From the NCBI GenBank assembly GCA_051650305.1, contig JBOFIT010000155.1:1-30748 (forward strand): a stretch of 30,748 nucleotides of DNA, written 5' to 3'. The notes under the pieces are model-generated. The model saw nothing but the letters and a program-made list of their open reading frames with translations. It did not search any database and was not told the DNA's origin. A program made the position numbers and the translations under genes. Positions 23,837 to 30,748 of this stretch are shown here, piece by piece. Numbering within the stretch: position 1 is the stretch's first letter; each line of letters begins with the position of its first letter. The DNA is from JBOFDK01 sp051650305. Lineage in GTDB: Bacteria; Bacillota; Clostridia; Lachnospirales; Cellulosilyticaceae.

Positions 23837-25609
23837 TTACATTTTTGTAGGTACCTCAATACCAAGGAGATCTAGACATAAAGTGAGTACATCCTTAGTT
23901 AAGGTGCTGACTTTAATCCAGCTATATTGCTTGCGTAGGTCTTCTTCTCGAATGATTTGGGTGTTGTGATAAAAACGATTAAAGGCATTGGCGAGTTCAT
24001 AGATATATTGGCATATTTTATGTGGGCTATAATCTATGAAACTGGCTGTAAGCACATCATTGAGTTGGGTTAATGTAAGCATGAGGTCACGTTCACTTTC
24101 ATGGCTAGGTAACTGAAGCGGTAGATCTGTAACAGTAAGGACAGTTGCTTGAGTATAAAACTTCTGTAGGACTGCTTGAATACGTACCACTGTATAGAGT
24201 ATATAAGGACCCGTATTCCCTTCGAAGGATGCGAAGCGTTCTAAATCAAAGATATAGTCTTTGGCAATTTGGTTGGATAGGTCGCCGTATTTGAGAGCTG
24301 CAATCCCTACTTTATGAGCGATATCTTTTGCTTCCTCAAATGTAATATCTTCATTCGCAATCACACGCTCATACACTTTATCACTTACTGAATGAATCAG
24401 TGTCTCAAGACGCATCACACCACCATCACGTGTCTTGAAGGGTTTACCATCTTTTCCATTCATCGTACCAAAGCCTAAGAAAGTAAGTTTTGTATCTGGA
24501 GTGATCAGGCCGGTCTTCTTCGCACATCTAAACACTTGCTCAAAGTGCATCTCTTGTCTTTTGTCTACAATATAAATGATTTCTAGAGGGGCATACAATG
24601 CCATACGTTCAACAATAGTCGCTAAGTCCGTGGTACTATACAAAGTTGCACCGTCAGATTTGACCAATAGACAAGGAGGCATCTCCTTAGTGTCTGCTGC
24701 TTCTTTTACATCCACCACAAGGGCACCTTCACTTCTGTAGGCGAATCCCTTTTCCTTAAGCGTTTCAATCATTTCAGGAATATAAGGTTGGCTATCACTT
24801 TCTTTTTTCCATAGTTCAAAAGACACATTAAGATTGCTATAGTTTTTCTTCAAGTCTTCCATAGATACCTGAAGGATATGCTGCCAGAGTGCTACATAGC
24901 CTTTATGCCCTGATTGAAAAAGAAAAGTGGCTTGCTTGGCTTTTTCCATAAAGGATGGGTTTTCTTTGGCAAAGCTACTTGCGGTAGGATAGATCGACTC
25001 TAATTCGCTGATCGTAAAAGGTGCTTCCGTCGGATAAGCGCTTTCAAAAGTAGGGGAAAAGTAAGGTAGATGTGGCTTGCGTTTTTCAAGTTCTATAATA
25101 ATCAAGCCTATAGGAAGTCCCCAGTCTCCTAAATGTACATCCCCAAGCATCTGGTACCCAAGGAAATTACCAAGTCTTTTGATACTTTCACCAATGATTG
25201 CTGTTCGTAAATGACCGATATGAAGAGGCTTTGCCACATTAGGACCACCATAATCCACGATGATCGTCTCGCCTTGACCGAGAGGCTCACAGCCATAACG
25301 ACTCTCCTCTGCCATTTTTTCAAGATAGTCTACGATTACCTGGTCATGGAGGGTAAGGTTAATAAACCCAGGCATGACACAAGTAACATCTGAAAAGCTA
25401 GGCAATTGCTGAAGTGCTGTACACACTTCTGTCGCAATGATAAAAGGTGCTTTTTTATAAGCTTTGGCTGCTGCTAGTGCACCATTACACTGAAATTGGC
25501 ATAAATCAGGTCGGTTAGATAAGGTCACTACGCCGTATTGCGAGGCATAGCCGCATTGTACAAAGGCTTCTTGGACAATGTCATTCAATACATCAATTAA
25601 TTTTTTCAT
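23837..25609 (-). CDS. argS: Arginine--tRNA ligase
   Basis: 590 residues. The start is the ATG at 25609-25607, with AAGGAGG just upstream; the longer reading frame to 25756 runs through the T-box leader and is not translated. It charges tRNA-Arg with arginine in the cytoplasm. Class I signatures: N-terminal domain ~1-110, 'NVAKPLHIGHLR' with HIGH at 130-133, 'GDWGLPIGL', and the degenerate KMSKS region 'GKPFKTRDGG' typical of arginyl enzymes. The C-terminal anticodon-binding part has 'FNRFYHNTQII'. Slightly longer than the usual ~560. Controlled by the T-box leader and consensus promoter upstream. Confidence 0.97.
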   Translation of the reverse strand: MKKLIDVLNDIVQEAFVQCGYASQYGVVTLSNRPDLCQFQCNGALAAAKAYKKAPFIIATEVCTALQQLPSFSDVTCVMPGFINLTLHDQVIVDYLEKMAEESRYGCEPLGQGETIIVDYGGPNVAKPLHIGHLRTAIIGESIKRLGNFLGYQMLGDVHLGDWGLPIGLIIIELEKRKPHLPYFSPTFESAYPTEAPFTISELESIYPTASSFAKENPSFMEKAKQATFLFQSGHKGYVALWQHILQVSMEDLKKNYSNLNVSFELWKKESDSQPYIPEMIETLKEKGFAYRSEGALVVDVKEAADTKEMPPCLLVKSDGATLYSTTDLATIVERMALYAPLEIIYIVDKRQEMHFEQVFRCAKKTGLITPDTKLTFLGFGTMNGKDGKPFKTRDGGVMRLETLIHSVSDKVYERVIANEDITFEEAKDIAHKVGIAALKYGDLSNQIAKDYIFDLERFASFEGNTGPYILYTVVRIQAVLQKFYTQATVLTVTDLPLQLPSHESERDLMLTLTQLNDVLTASFIDYSPHKICQYIYELANAFNRFYHNTQIIREEDLRKQYSWIKVSTLTKDVLTLCLDLLGIEVPTKM

Positions 25610-25653
25610 CAGTTGAACCTCCTTAATAAGTAAAATCATTAAAAATGGGTAAT

Positions 25654-25686
25654 AAAAAACCGCCTCTTGTAAAATACAAGAGACGG
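25654..25686 (-). terminator. T-box regulated terminator
   Basis: On the minus strand, CCGTCTCTTGTA (25686-25675) pairs with TACAAGAGGCGG (25671-25660, one G-T), then TTTTTT (25659-25654), ~45 bases before the argS start. Confidence 0.92.
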
Positions 25687-25899
25687 ATAGATCCGTGGTA
25701 CCACTCTCGTTGACTGCACTGCAATCCACTCGAAACTTTAACGCAGTTAACGTCACTCCCTTACTTAGGTATACAAAAGCTCAGGGTGCTTCTCCAAGGT
25801 CCTCTTCTCCTAATGGCTACTTGTAGGACTTCCACTCTACTCCTACTCGCTGGCAGCAATCACAAAAGGATACTTTCCTCTTCAATGAATTTTAATATT
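25654..25899 (-). promoter_or_regulatory. T-box riboswitch leader of argS
   Basis: Reading on the minus strand from about 25899: GAGGAAAGTA (25880-25871) is the usual start of stem I, then AGCGAGTAGGAGTAGAGTGG resembles the AG-bulge/distal-loop region. The hallmark T-box sequence GAGAGTGGTACCACGG is at 25708-25693, followed by the terminator helix. Uncharged tRNA-Arg should pair with the specifier and T-box and favour read-through. I could not place the arginine specifier codon with certainty. Confidence 0.92.
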
Positions 25900-25905
25900 T
25901 TGATT

Positions 25906-25934
25906 ATTATATGCAATACTTATTGATTTGTCAA
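25906..25934 (-). promoter_or_regulatory. Consensus sigma-A promoter for argS leader
   Basis: Minus strand: TTGACA (25934-25929), 17-base spacer, TATAAT (25911-25906); both boxes match consensus perfectly. Predicted start of transcription is near 25899, giving a ~290-base leader. Confidence 0.9.
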
Positions 25935-25966
25935 GGCATAGTGTATTGATTTAAGGGATGCTATGT

Positions 25967-26003
25967 AAAAAGCACCTCTAGGTCATAAAAGCTTAGAGGT
26001 GCC
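25967..26003 (-). terminator. Terminator after DUF4358-like lipoprotein gene
   Basis: Minus strand: GGCACCTCTA (26003-25994) pairs with TAGAGGTGCT (25980-25971), then a T run; loop ~13 bases with inner AAGCTTTT. Starts 7 bases after the stop. Confidence 0.85.
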
Positions 26004-26010
26004 TTGAAAT

Positions 26011-26487
26011 TTAGCCATTGATGGCGTCTTTGTACATAGCGATTGCTTCGTCTTTTACTTCAGGATTTAAGATGAAAAGTGATACGTATGGGCCGTCTAC
26101 CATAATCTCAGCTTGCTGTGCTGCATCTACCTCATCTGGATAGAAAGCATTACCCACTTCTTGCTTGAGAAGTTGCTCCATAGCTGTCTTTACTTCTTCT
26201 ACCTTGCCTTCTTTGGCTTCAGCAATGACGATAAGGCCGATACCAGGTGAGCGTCCAGTTTTTGCGATGGCATACTCAGTTACATTGTCAGGATTGATCA
26301 GGTACATTTCTTGAGCTGCAGCAGCATCGATTTCCATAGGCATAGGGATATAGCCATTCTCTACCATAGCAGACACAAGTTCTGGGACAACGATATCCTT
26401 AGGTCCTGTAGTCGCTGGACTGCCACATGCTACTAAAAGAACGGCAGCCAGTAAAGCAGTGCTTAATAAAGTTAATATTTTTTTCAT
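26011..26487 (-). CDS. DUF4358-like lipoprotein
   Basis: 158 residues, with AAAGGAG before the ATG. The lipoprotein signal is 'MKKILTLLSTALLAAVLL' with lipobox V-A-C-G (Cys21). The mature part follows the DUF4358 pattern: 'YLINPDNVTEYAIAK', 'LIVIAEAKEGKVEEVKTAM', 'FYPDEVDAAQQAEI' and 'VDGPYVSLFILNPE'. Function of the family is unknown; it is common as short lipoproteins in Clostridia. It lies 75 bases downstream of the large stalk-domain protein on the same strand, so both may be exported together. Confidence 0.85.
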   Translation of the reverse strand: MKKILTLLSTALLAAVLLVACGSPATTGPKDIVVPELVSAMVENGYIPMPMEIDAAAAQEMYLINPDNVTEYAIAKTGRSPGIGLIVIAEAKEGKVEEVKTAMEQLLKQEVGNAFYPDEVDAAQQAEIMVDGPYVSLFILNPEVKDEAIAMYKDAING

Positions 26488-26562
26488 TGTTTAAGCTCCT
26501 TTATCATATAAGATATGGAATAGTGTTGCCAAACAAAAGAAAATTATTCCAAAGATTAACTG

Positions 26563-28734
26563 TTAATTTCCATAACGAATAAAAGTAGCTGTTTTTAGTG
26601 GTGCATCCCAGCTTACTTCTAAGCCTAATGCACGGGCGATTTCACTCATAGGGACCATCACTTCGTTAGCTCTTTCCTGGGTTGCTACTTGCATAAGTTG
26701 TGGTATGCCATCTACATACATTTCTTGAGAACCTACTTGCACTTCAATAACTTTATCGCTATAAAGGGTAAAGCGATGTTCTTTTTGATCATACTTCATT
26801 TTGTCTTTAGGAATATCTAGTGCTTCAGCTACATAGCGAATAGGCACCATCACACGACCGTCTTCAAGGTAAGCGGGTACATCTAGGTGATGATACTTAC
26901 CATTGACAGCATACGCCTCTTCACCCAGCTTAAAAGTAATGATGCGTTTATCAACGGCTTCCACATCCACAAGGACAAAATTTTCGGCGATAACAACAGG
27001 GTCTAAATGCTCAAAGCCTTTCGTCATATCTATTTGATCTCCGGATAAGACGGAAAGTGCTGGCCCCCCTACTGCTACTTCATACTTACCTGCTGGTACC
27101 GTTCCATCTAAGGTAAGACCGAAATGTTTAACGACCAATGTAGAGGCGGTTGTTGAATGACCGATAATAGGTATTTCAATCCCCCCAGCTACTGCTACTG
27201 CCTCACCGATACGTAAGTCACCTTGTGTGACAACAACTTGAGGCATTTTGCTGACTTCAAGGCGATCTGTATCAAAGGCAATAAAGAGTTTTTTACCTTG
27301 AATCAATGCTCCAGCAGTATGCTCTGTGATTGCAATATTTCCACCCATCTGATCTTTGATACCGCTTTTGGCATGGAAACCTGATACGTCTACATTTACA
27401 GGGAATACAGTGTTGAATACCGTTGCTTGAAGTGGGGTAGGTAAAGCACGTCCTTCTACGTGAAGGGTGACTTTACCATAAGCATTGGCTGGAATGATGG
27501 TGTCGAAGGTAAAGGCAAGACTACTTTTAGCTGTAAGGGATGCATCTGTAATGGCTGGAATCTCAAAACCAACGCATACTGTATCTTCCATAATGGCATC
27601 AAAAGCATAGTTTTGACCTTCAATGGTAACAGCTACTTTGCCATCAGCATTTTGTGGTAGGCGAATACCGCCATCCAGACTTACAATGATCGGGCGATTT
27701 TTCAGAAGTGAGTCTTTCACATCTTCTTTTAACGTAAAGGATACTTGCTGTTTTTTACCAGATAGCACCTCTGTTGGTGTAGGGGTAATGAGATGAACAG
27801 CAAAGTCACCAAGTTCTAAGGCCTTAAAGCTATGCTTCTCTACGAAAGCCCCTTCAATGGTTGCATTGACCAGGGTATCTTTTGGTTCACGGCTCGTTGT
27901 CTTAAGCTTAATCCCTTCTAATACAAAGGCACCTTTATTTGTATCGGACCGTTCTAAGGCTTCTTTTGGTAAAGTCACTTGAAGCTGCCCACTATTAAGG
28001 AGTGTAAAAGAAGTTTTGTCGCCGACAATCCCTTCAAAAGCTTTTTCCCCTATAAGTTTTGCTTCAGGCGTCATTTCAAAGGCAAAATCAGTGCTATCTA
28101 ATCGGATGATAAAGGTAGCTAAAGCGCCTTTTTTCGTAAGGTGCTGGAGCTGCCCGCCGTAGACTTCCTCAATGAGAAGCTTCGGAAGCATGCCTTCATC
28201 GATTACTTTTTCAGCAGCAGCTAGTGGTGTGACAGCTAAATGTGCAGATGAAATGTTTGCAAAAGTCAGTGTTTCATCTGAAAGGGTCGTATTGTTATTT
28301 TCGATACGCACTTGAGCCGTATCCCCTACTACCGTTGTATAAAGTGGTATCGTAAGTTTGGTACCAGCTTTTAAGTCACCTTTGGTTACATGAATCTCCA
28401 TTTCAGTAGACGATACTTTGCGGCCTACTACTTGGTTTACTGGTGGCATATCTGCTTCTTCATGGGGCTTTTCAAGAAGTGTTACTGCTTCTTTTGTCCA
28501 TGAGGCATCTTCTAAATGCAAATAAAAACGATCGCCTTCTTTAAGACCATCTGTAAGGGTAATGATGAGTTCAGGTGCTTTTGTAGCGCCAGTACTTTCA
28601 TTCAATAGAGTTTGTTGACCAACAGTTAGAACGTTTGAAATATGACCAATTGATTTTGCGAAAAGTGATTGAGATAAAAGAAAGAAAGATAATGTGAAAG
28701 GAATATATAATGATAAAAGTTTTTTGTTTTTCAT
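26563..28734 (-). CDS. Secreted repeat protein with C-terminal copper amine oxidase N-terminal-like (stalk) domain
   Basis: 723 residues, with AAGGAGG before the ATG. The signal peptide is 'MKNKKLLSLYIPFTLSFFLLSQSLFA', with likely cleavage after AKS/LFA. The bulk is a string of beta-rich modules with loosely repeated phrases: 'LIITLTDGLKEGDRFYL', 'FIIRLDSTDFAFE', 'GKVTLHVEGRALP' and 'IAITEHTAGALIQGKKLFIAF'. The last ~120 residues are the stalk domain of Cu_amine_oxidN1 type: 'GRVMVPIRYVAEALDI', 'VQVGSQEMYVDG', 'MVPMSEIARALGLEVSWD' and 'TATF'. The enzyme's catalytic domain is absent; this stalk is common on surface proteins of Clostridia and likely mediates binding. One gene upstream of the DUF4358-like lipoprotein. 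Confidence 0.88.
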   Translation of the reverse strand: MKNKKLLSLYIPFTLSFFLLSQSLFAKSIGHISNVLTVGQQTLLNESTGATKAPELIITLTDGLKEGDRFYLHLEDASWTKEAVTLLEKPHEEADMPPVNQVVGRKVSSTEMEIHVTKGDLKAGTKLTIPLYTTVVGDTAQVRIENNNTTLSDETLTFANISSAHLAVTPLAAAEKVIDEGMLPKLLIEEVYGGQLQHLTKKGALATFIIRLDSTDFAFEMTPEAKLIGEKAFEGIVGDKTSFTLLNSGQLQVTLPKEALERSDTNKGAFVLEGIKLKTTSREPKDTLVNATIEGAFVEKHSFKALELGDFAVHLITPTPTEVLSGKKQQVSFTLKEDVKDSLLKNRPIIVSLDGGIRLPQNADGKVAVTIEGQNYAFDAIMEDTVCVGFEIPAITDASLTAKSSLAFTFDTIIPANAYGKVTLHVEGRALPTPLQATVFNTVFPVNVDVSGFHAKSGIKDQMGGNIAITEHTAGALIQGKKLFIAFDTDRLEVSKMPQVVVTQGDLRIGEAVAVAGGIEIPIIGHSTTASTLVVKHFGLTLDGTVPAGKYEVAVGGPALSVLSGDQIDMTKGFEHLDPVVIAENFVLVDVEAVDKRIITFKLGEEAYAVNGKYHHLDVPAYLEDGRVMVPIRYVAEALDIPKDKMKYDQKEHRFTLYSDKVIEVQVGSQEMYVDGIPQLMQVATQERANEVMVPMSEIARALGLEVSWDAPLKTATFIRYGN

Positions 28735-28835
28735 GAAATGCAGCCTCCTTCAAAGTACATAATGAGTAGCAATGAAATACTGTGAGACTGATTATACGCT
28801 TAGTTATGTATACTTACAATAGGAACTTATTGGAT

Positions 28836-28873
28836 AAAAAATCTCTACTATGCTTAGTTAGCAATAGTAGAGA
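28836..28873 (-). terminator. Terminator after YitT-family gene
   Basis: Minus strand: CTCTACTAT (28872-28864) pairs with ATAGTAGAG (28851-28843), a loop of ~12, then TTTTTT (28841-28836). Confidence 0.85.
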
Positions 28874-28878
28874 GGATA

Positions 28879-29760
28879 CTACATGATAGCATTGTAATCT
28901 TCGATGAAGCCTTGGCCTAGTACTTCTCTAATATCGGTAATAGCTACAAAGGCCTGTGGGTCTACATCATAAATGAGTGTACGTAATTTGGTGATTTCTT
29001 TTTGGGATACGATGACAAAGAGCATATCTTTATCGGCTTTGGTATACATACCTCTTGCATGTAGGGCCGTCACACCACGACGAAGCTTATGCATAATATC
29101 TGTAGAGATGGTATCACTTTTGTTAGAGATAATAAAGGCTGCTTTAGCATAGCGTAAGCCATCCAGTACAGTACTTACCATACGTGTACTGACAATGACA
29201 GCGATAATGGCATAGACTGCTTTGTCTGCGCCAAAGACAAAAAGACCGGAAATCAAAATCATACCATCAATCCCTAGCATAAGCTTGGCAATGGGAAAGC
29301 GAGGATGACGAAAGCGTATGATAGATGCGAGCATATCCGTTCCACCTGTACTGGCACCACTTCTTAAAACAAGACCAATCCCAATGCCGGCTAAAGCACC
29401 ACCAAAAAGGCCGGATACCAAAAGGTCATCCCCTACAAAGAAAGGATTCGGAATGCCTTGGGCGATACCTAACCATACAGAAAGGCTGGCTACAGCCAGG
29501 ACGGACTTCTTGGCGAAAGCAAAGCCCCGTTGCTTGATACTGACGATAAACAAAGGGATATTAAAGACGATATTGGTAAGCCAGAGAGGAATCTTAAAGC
29601 CTATAAGACTTCCAGAAATAGCTTGGAGAATAATCCCTATCCCTGAGATGCCGCCTGTAACGATCCCAAAAGGTGCTAGAAACCAGTTGATACCAAAAGC
29701 TACGATAGCTGTCCCTAGAATAATGGTGATATAGGGATTGGAACGCAATGATTGTTTCAT
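28879..29760 (-). CDS. YitT family membrane protein
   Basis: 293 residues; start preceded by AAGGAGACAACTT. The YitT architecture is clear: about five to six membrane helices over residues 10-205 ('ITIILGTAIVAFGINWFLAP', 'GIVTGGISGIGIILQ', 'GALAGIGIGLVLRSGASTGGTDMLA', 'VYAIIAVIVSTRM') followed by the cytoplasmic DUF2179 domain ('KSDTISTDIMHKLRRGVTALHARGMYTKAD', 'LIYDVDPQAFVAITDIREVLG'). The physiological function of the family is not settled. Flanked by terminators on both sides, so monocistronic. Confidence 0.93.
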   Translation of the reverse strand: MKQSLRSNPYITIILGTAIVAFGINWFLAPFGIVTGGISGIGIILQAISGSLIGFKIPLWLTNIVFNIPLFIVSIKQRGFAFAKKSVLAVASLSVWLGIAQGIPNPFFVGDDLLVSGLFGGALAGIGIGLVLRSGASTGGTDMLASIIRFRHPRFPIAKLMLGIDGMILISGLFVFGADKAVYAIIAVIVSTRMVSTVLDGLRYAKAAFIISNKSDTISTDIMHKLRRGVTALHARGMYTKADKDMLFVIVSQKEITKLRTLIYDVDPQAFVAITDIREVLGQGFIEDYNAIM

Positions 29761-29783
29761 AAGTTGTCTCCTTATCTTATGTT

Positions 29784-29829
29784 AAAAAAATATAAGCACT
29801 TAATCTTAGTTTAAAGATTAAGTGCTTAT
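29784..29829 (-). terminator. Terminator after second GNAT gene
   Basis: A 16-bp perfect stem (29792-29807 with 29814-29829), six-base loop, then seven T on the minus strand (29790-29784). Confidence 0.9.
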
Positions 29830-29858
29830 TTATACCTTTTTATTGGTTCTTTATGAAA

Positions 29859-30716
29859 TTATTGTGGCGATCCAAAAGAAATCTCTTGATAAATGCATAG
29901 GTGAGTAAAACCTACACGTGTATAGACTTTATTCGATATAGGGTTTTTGATATCAGCGAAGAGGCATATAAAAGTATACCCTTCTCCTAGTAGTTTCTCA
30001 CACAGTTCGCCTACACAAGCAGAGGCATAGCCTTTGCCACGCAAGGTAGGTGGTGTATAGACATTGCTGATCGCAACGCCATTCATCAATTTGCGCCCTA
30101 TGGCTGCTAGAGAGACTGGTACTTCATCCTCCCAAAGATAATGTACCGGTGTGGCCGTTAGCAATGCTTCGATTTGGGCGATAGCCTTATCTAGTGGGCG
30201 CTCCCCTAGTCCACATTCACTGACATACTGTACTTGCCAGTAAGGGAGAAAATATATGTCTTGCTTTGTGGCAGCTCTTAGGTGACCTGTAACGGGTGGA
30301 TGGGGAATGACTTGGCGTAGTTCATAGAGATTCATCCCTAGCCCATCTTCTGCTACTTGCCCTGCGATCTCACAGTAGAAAGCAGCAAAACGTCTAGCAG
30401 TATGGACTTCTCCAATGACACCTGGAAGTGTGAGCCCTTTTTCATAAAGCGATCCTGCAAGTACTTTAAGTGCTTCATCCTTTGGGATATTGTCTGTCTC
30501 ATAAATCGTGAGATTAAAAGGTACCACCAAGACTGCTGTCACCAAGATGTGCCCCTCATCATCTTTAATAGTCGCCATGAGACCTTCTGTATCTGGATGA
30601 TCGCGGTGACGTATTGTATTGCCGATAAGTAAGTTGTTTTGGACTTCTTTTTCAAGTAAAAGGTCTAAGACCTCTTCTGCAAATAAAGTGCTATCTGTAT
30701 AATGTGTAAAATACAT
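29859..30716 (-). CDS. GNAT family N-acetyltransferase, two-part
   Basis: 285 residues, with GGAGGGGGA ~8 bases before the ATG. The C-terminal ~110 residues hold the acetyl-CoA fold: 'VAISNVYTPPTLRGKGYASACVGELCE' (motif A, R-G-K-G-Y-A) and 'CLFADIKNPISNKVYTRVGF' (motif B). The N-terminal half looks like a degenerate first GNAT-like domain ('LLIGNTIRHRDHP', 'GVIGEVHTARRFAAFY'), a layout seen in many uncharacterised Firmicutes acetyltransferases. Substrate unknown. It is the last gene; 32 bases to the window edge hold only its ribosome site region. Confidence 0.86.
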   Translation of the reverse strand: MYFTHYTDSTLFAEEVLDLLLEKEVQNNLLIGNTIRHRDHPDTEGLMATIKDDEGHILVTAVLVVPFNLTIYETDNIPKDEALKVLAGSLYEKGLTLPGVIGEVHTARRFAAFYCEIAGQVAEDGLGMNLYELRQVIPHPPVTGHLRAATKQDIYFLPYWQVQYVSECGLGERPLDKAIAQIEALLTATPVHYLWEDEVPVSLAAIGRKLMNGVAISNVYTPPTLRGKGYASACVGELCEKLLGEGYTFICLFADIKNPISNKVYTRVGFTHLCIYQEISFGSPQ

Positions 30717-30748
30717 CTAAAAATCCCCCTCCACATTTGTTTTCTGAC

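Noticed and set aside
25610..25756. N-terminal extension of argS
   Set aside because: The frame is open by chance through the T-box and its terminator; the ribosome site and family length support the ATG at 25609.
26563..28734. Copper amine oxidase enzyme
   Set aside because: Only the N-terminal stalk-type domain is present; no topaquinone catalytic domain.

Overview
The window looks like chromosomal DNA of a low-GC, Gram-positive, anaerobic Clostridia-type bacterium, most likely of the Lachnospiraceae/Cellulosilyticum kind. That placement is an inference. It rests on the AT-rich intergenic DNA, strong AGGAGG-type ribosome sites, a T-box leader before argS, electron-bifurcating NfnAB, a cobalamin-dependent radical SAM enzyme, methylglyoxal synthase, HD-GYP signalling, and a 16S 3' end typical of that group. 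I see no phage, IS element, CRISPR array, integrase or plasmid gene.

Layout. 1-436: the 3' end of a 16S rRNA gene runs into a tRNA-Tyr gene and a terminator, with no 23S or 5S gene following. 512-1855: a membrane-anchored protein with Ig-like domains and a YkuD (L,D-transpeptidase) fold that lacks the catalytic cysteine. 2090-6851: a nitrogen/redox block of NADP-glutamate dehydrogenase, an HD-GYP protein, and the two subunits of NADH-dependent ferredoxin:NADP oxidoreductase (NfnAB). 6928-7140: a tiny Gly/Tyr/Asn-rich lipoprotein. 7186-12043: a small membrane protein, a B12 radical SAM protein overlapping endonuclease III, a GT4 glycosyltransferase, and an unknown membrane-anchored protein. 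12005-15681: a UvrD-type helicase, a coupled 51-residue membrane protein, and a VanW protein. 15745-20036: a SAM methyltransferase, a second UvrD-type helicase with a complete DEDDh exonuclease inserted in it, and methylglyoxal synthase. 20244-23047: a GNAT acetyltransferase, a soluble methyl-accepting-type protein with a C-terminal putative sensor domain, and an SGNH hydrolase. 23114-30716: almost all on the minus strand, with a small siroheme/4Fe-4S reductase, T-box-controlled argS, a DUF4358-like lipoprotein, a large secreted stalk-domain protein, a YitT-family membrane protein and a second GNAT protein.

How the genes fit together. GdhA consumes or makes NADPH in ammonia assimilation, and NfnAB balances NADH, NADPH and reduced ferredoxin, so the first block is a coherent redox/nitrogen unit, with a c-di-GMP phosphodiesterase placed directly before nfnAB. 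Nth and the two helicases are DNA-maintenance functions. The YkuD-like protein, VanW protein, GT4 enzyme, small lipoproteins and stalk-domain protein concern the cell envelope. Convergent genes are regularly separated by one shared bidirectional hairpin terminator.

The most unusual items are the exonuclease-in-helicase protein, the catalytically dead YkuD-like protein, the Gly/Tyr/Asn lipoprotein, the small membrane ORF coupled to the helicase, and the 16S gene followed by tRNA-Tyr instead of 23S. I did not find convincing evidence for a wholly new multi-gene system; the helicase-nuclease is the best candidate for something poorly described. No stretch over 300 bases is empty: the only long non-coding parts are 1-511 (16S, tRNA, terminator) and 25610-26010 (T-box leader, promoter, terminator).
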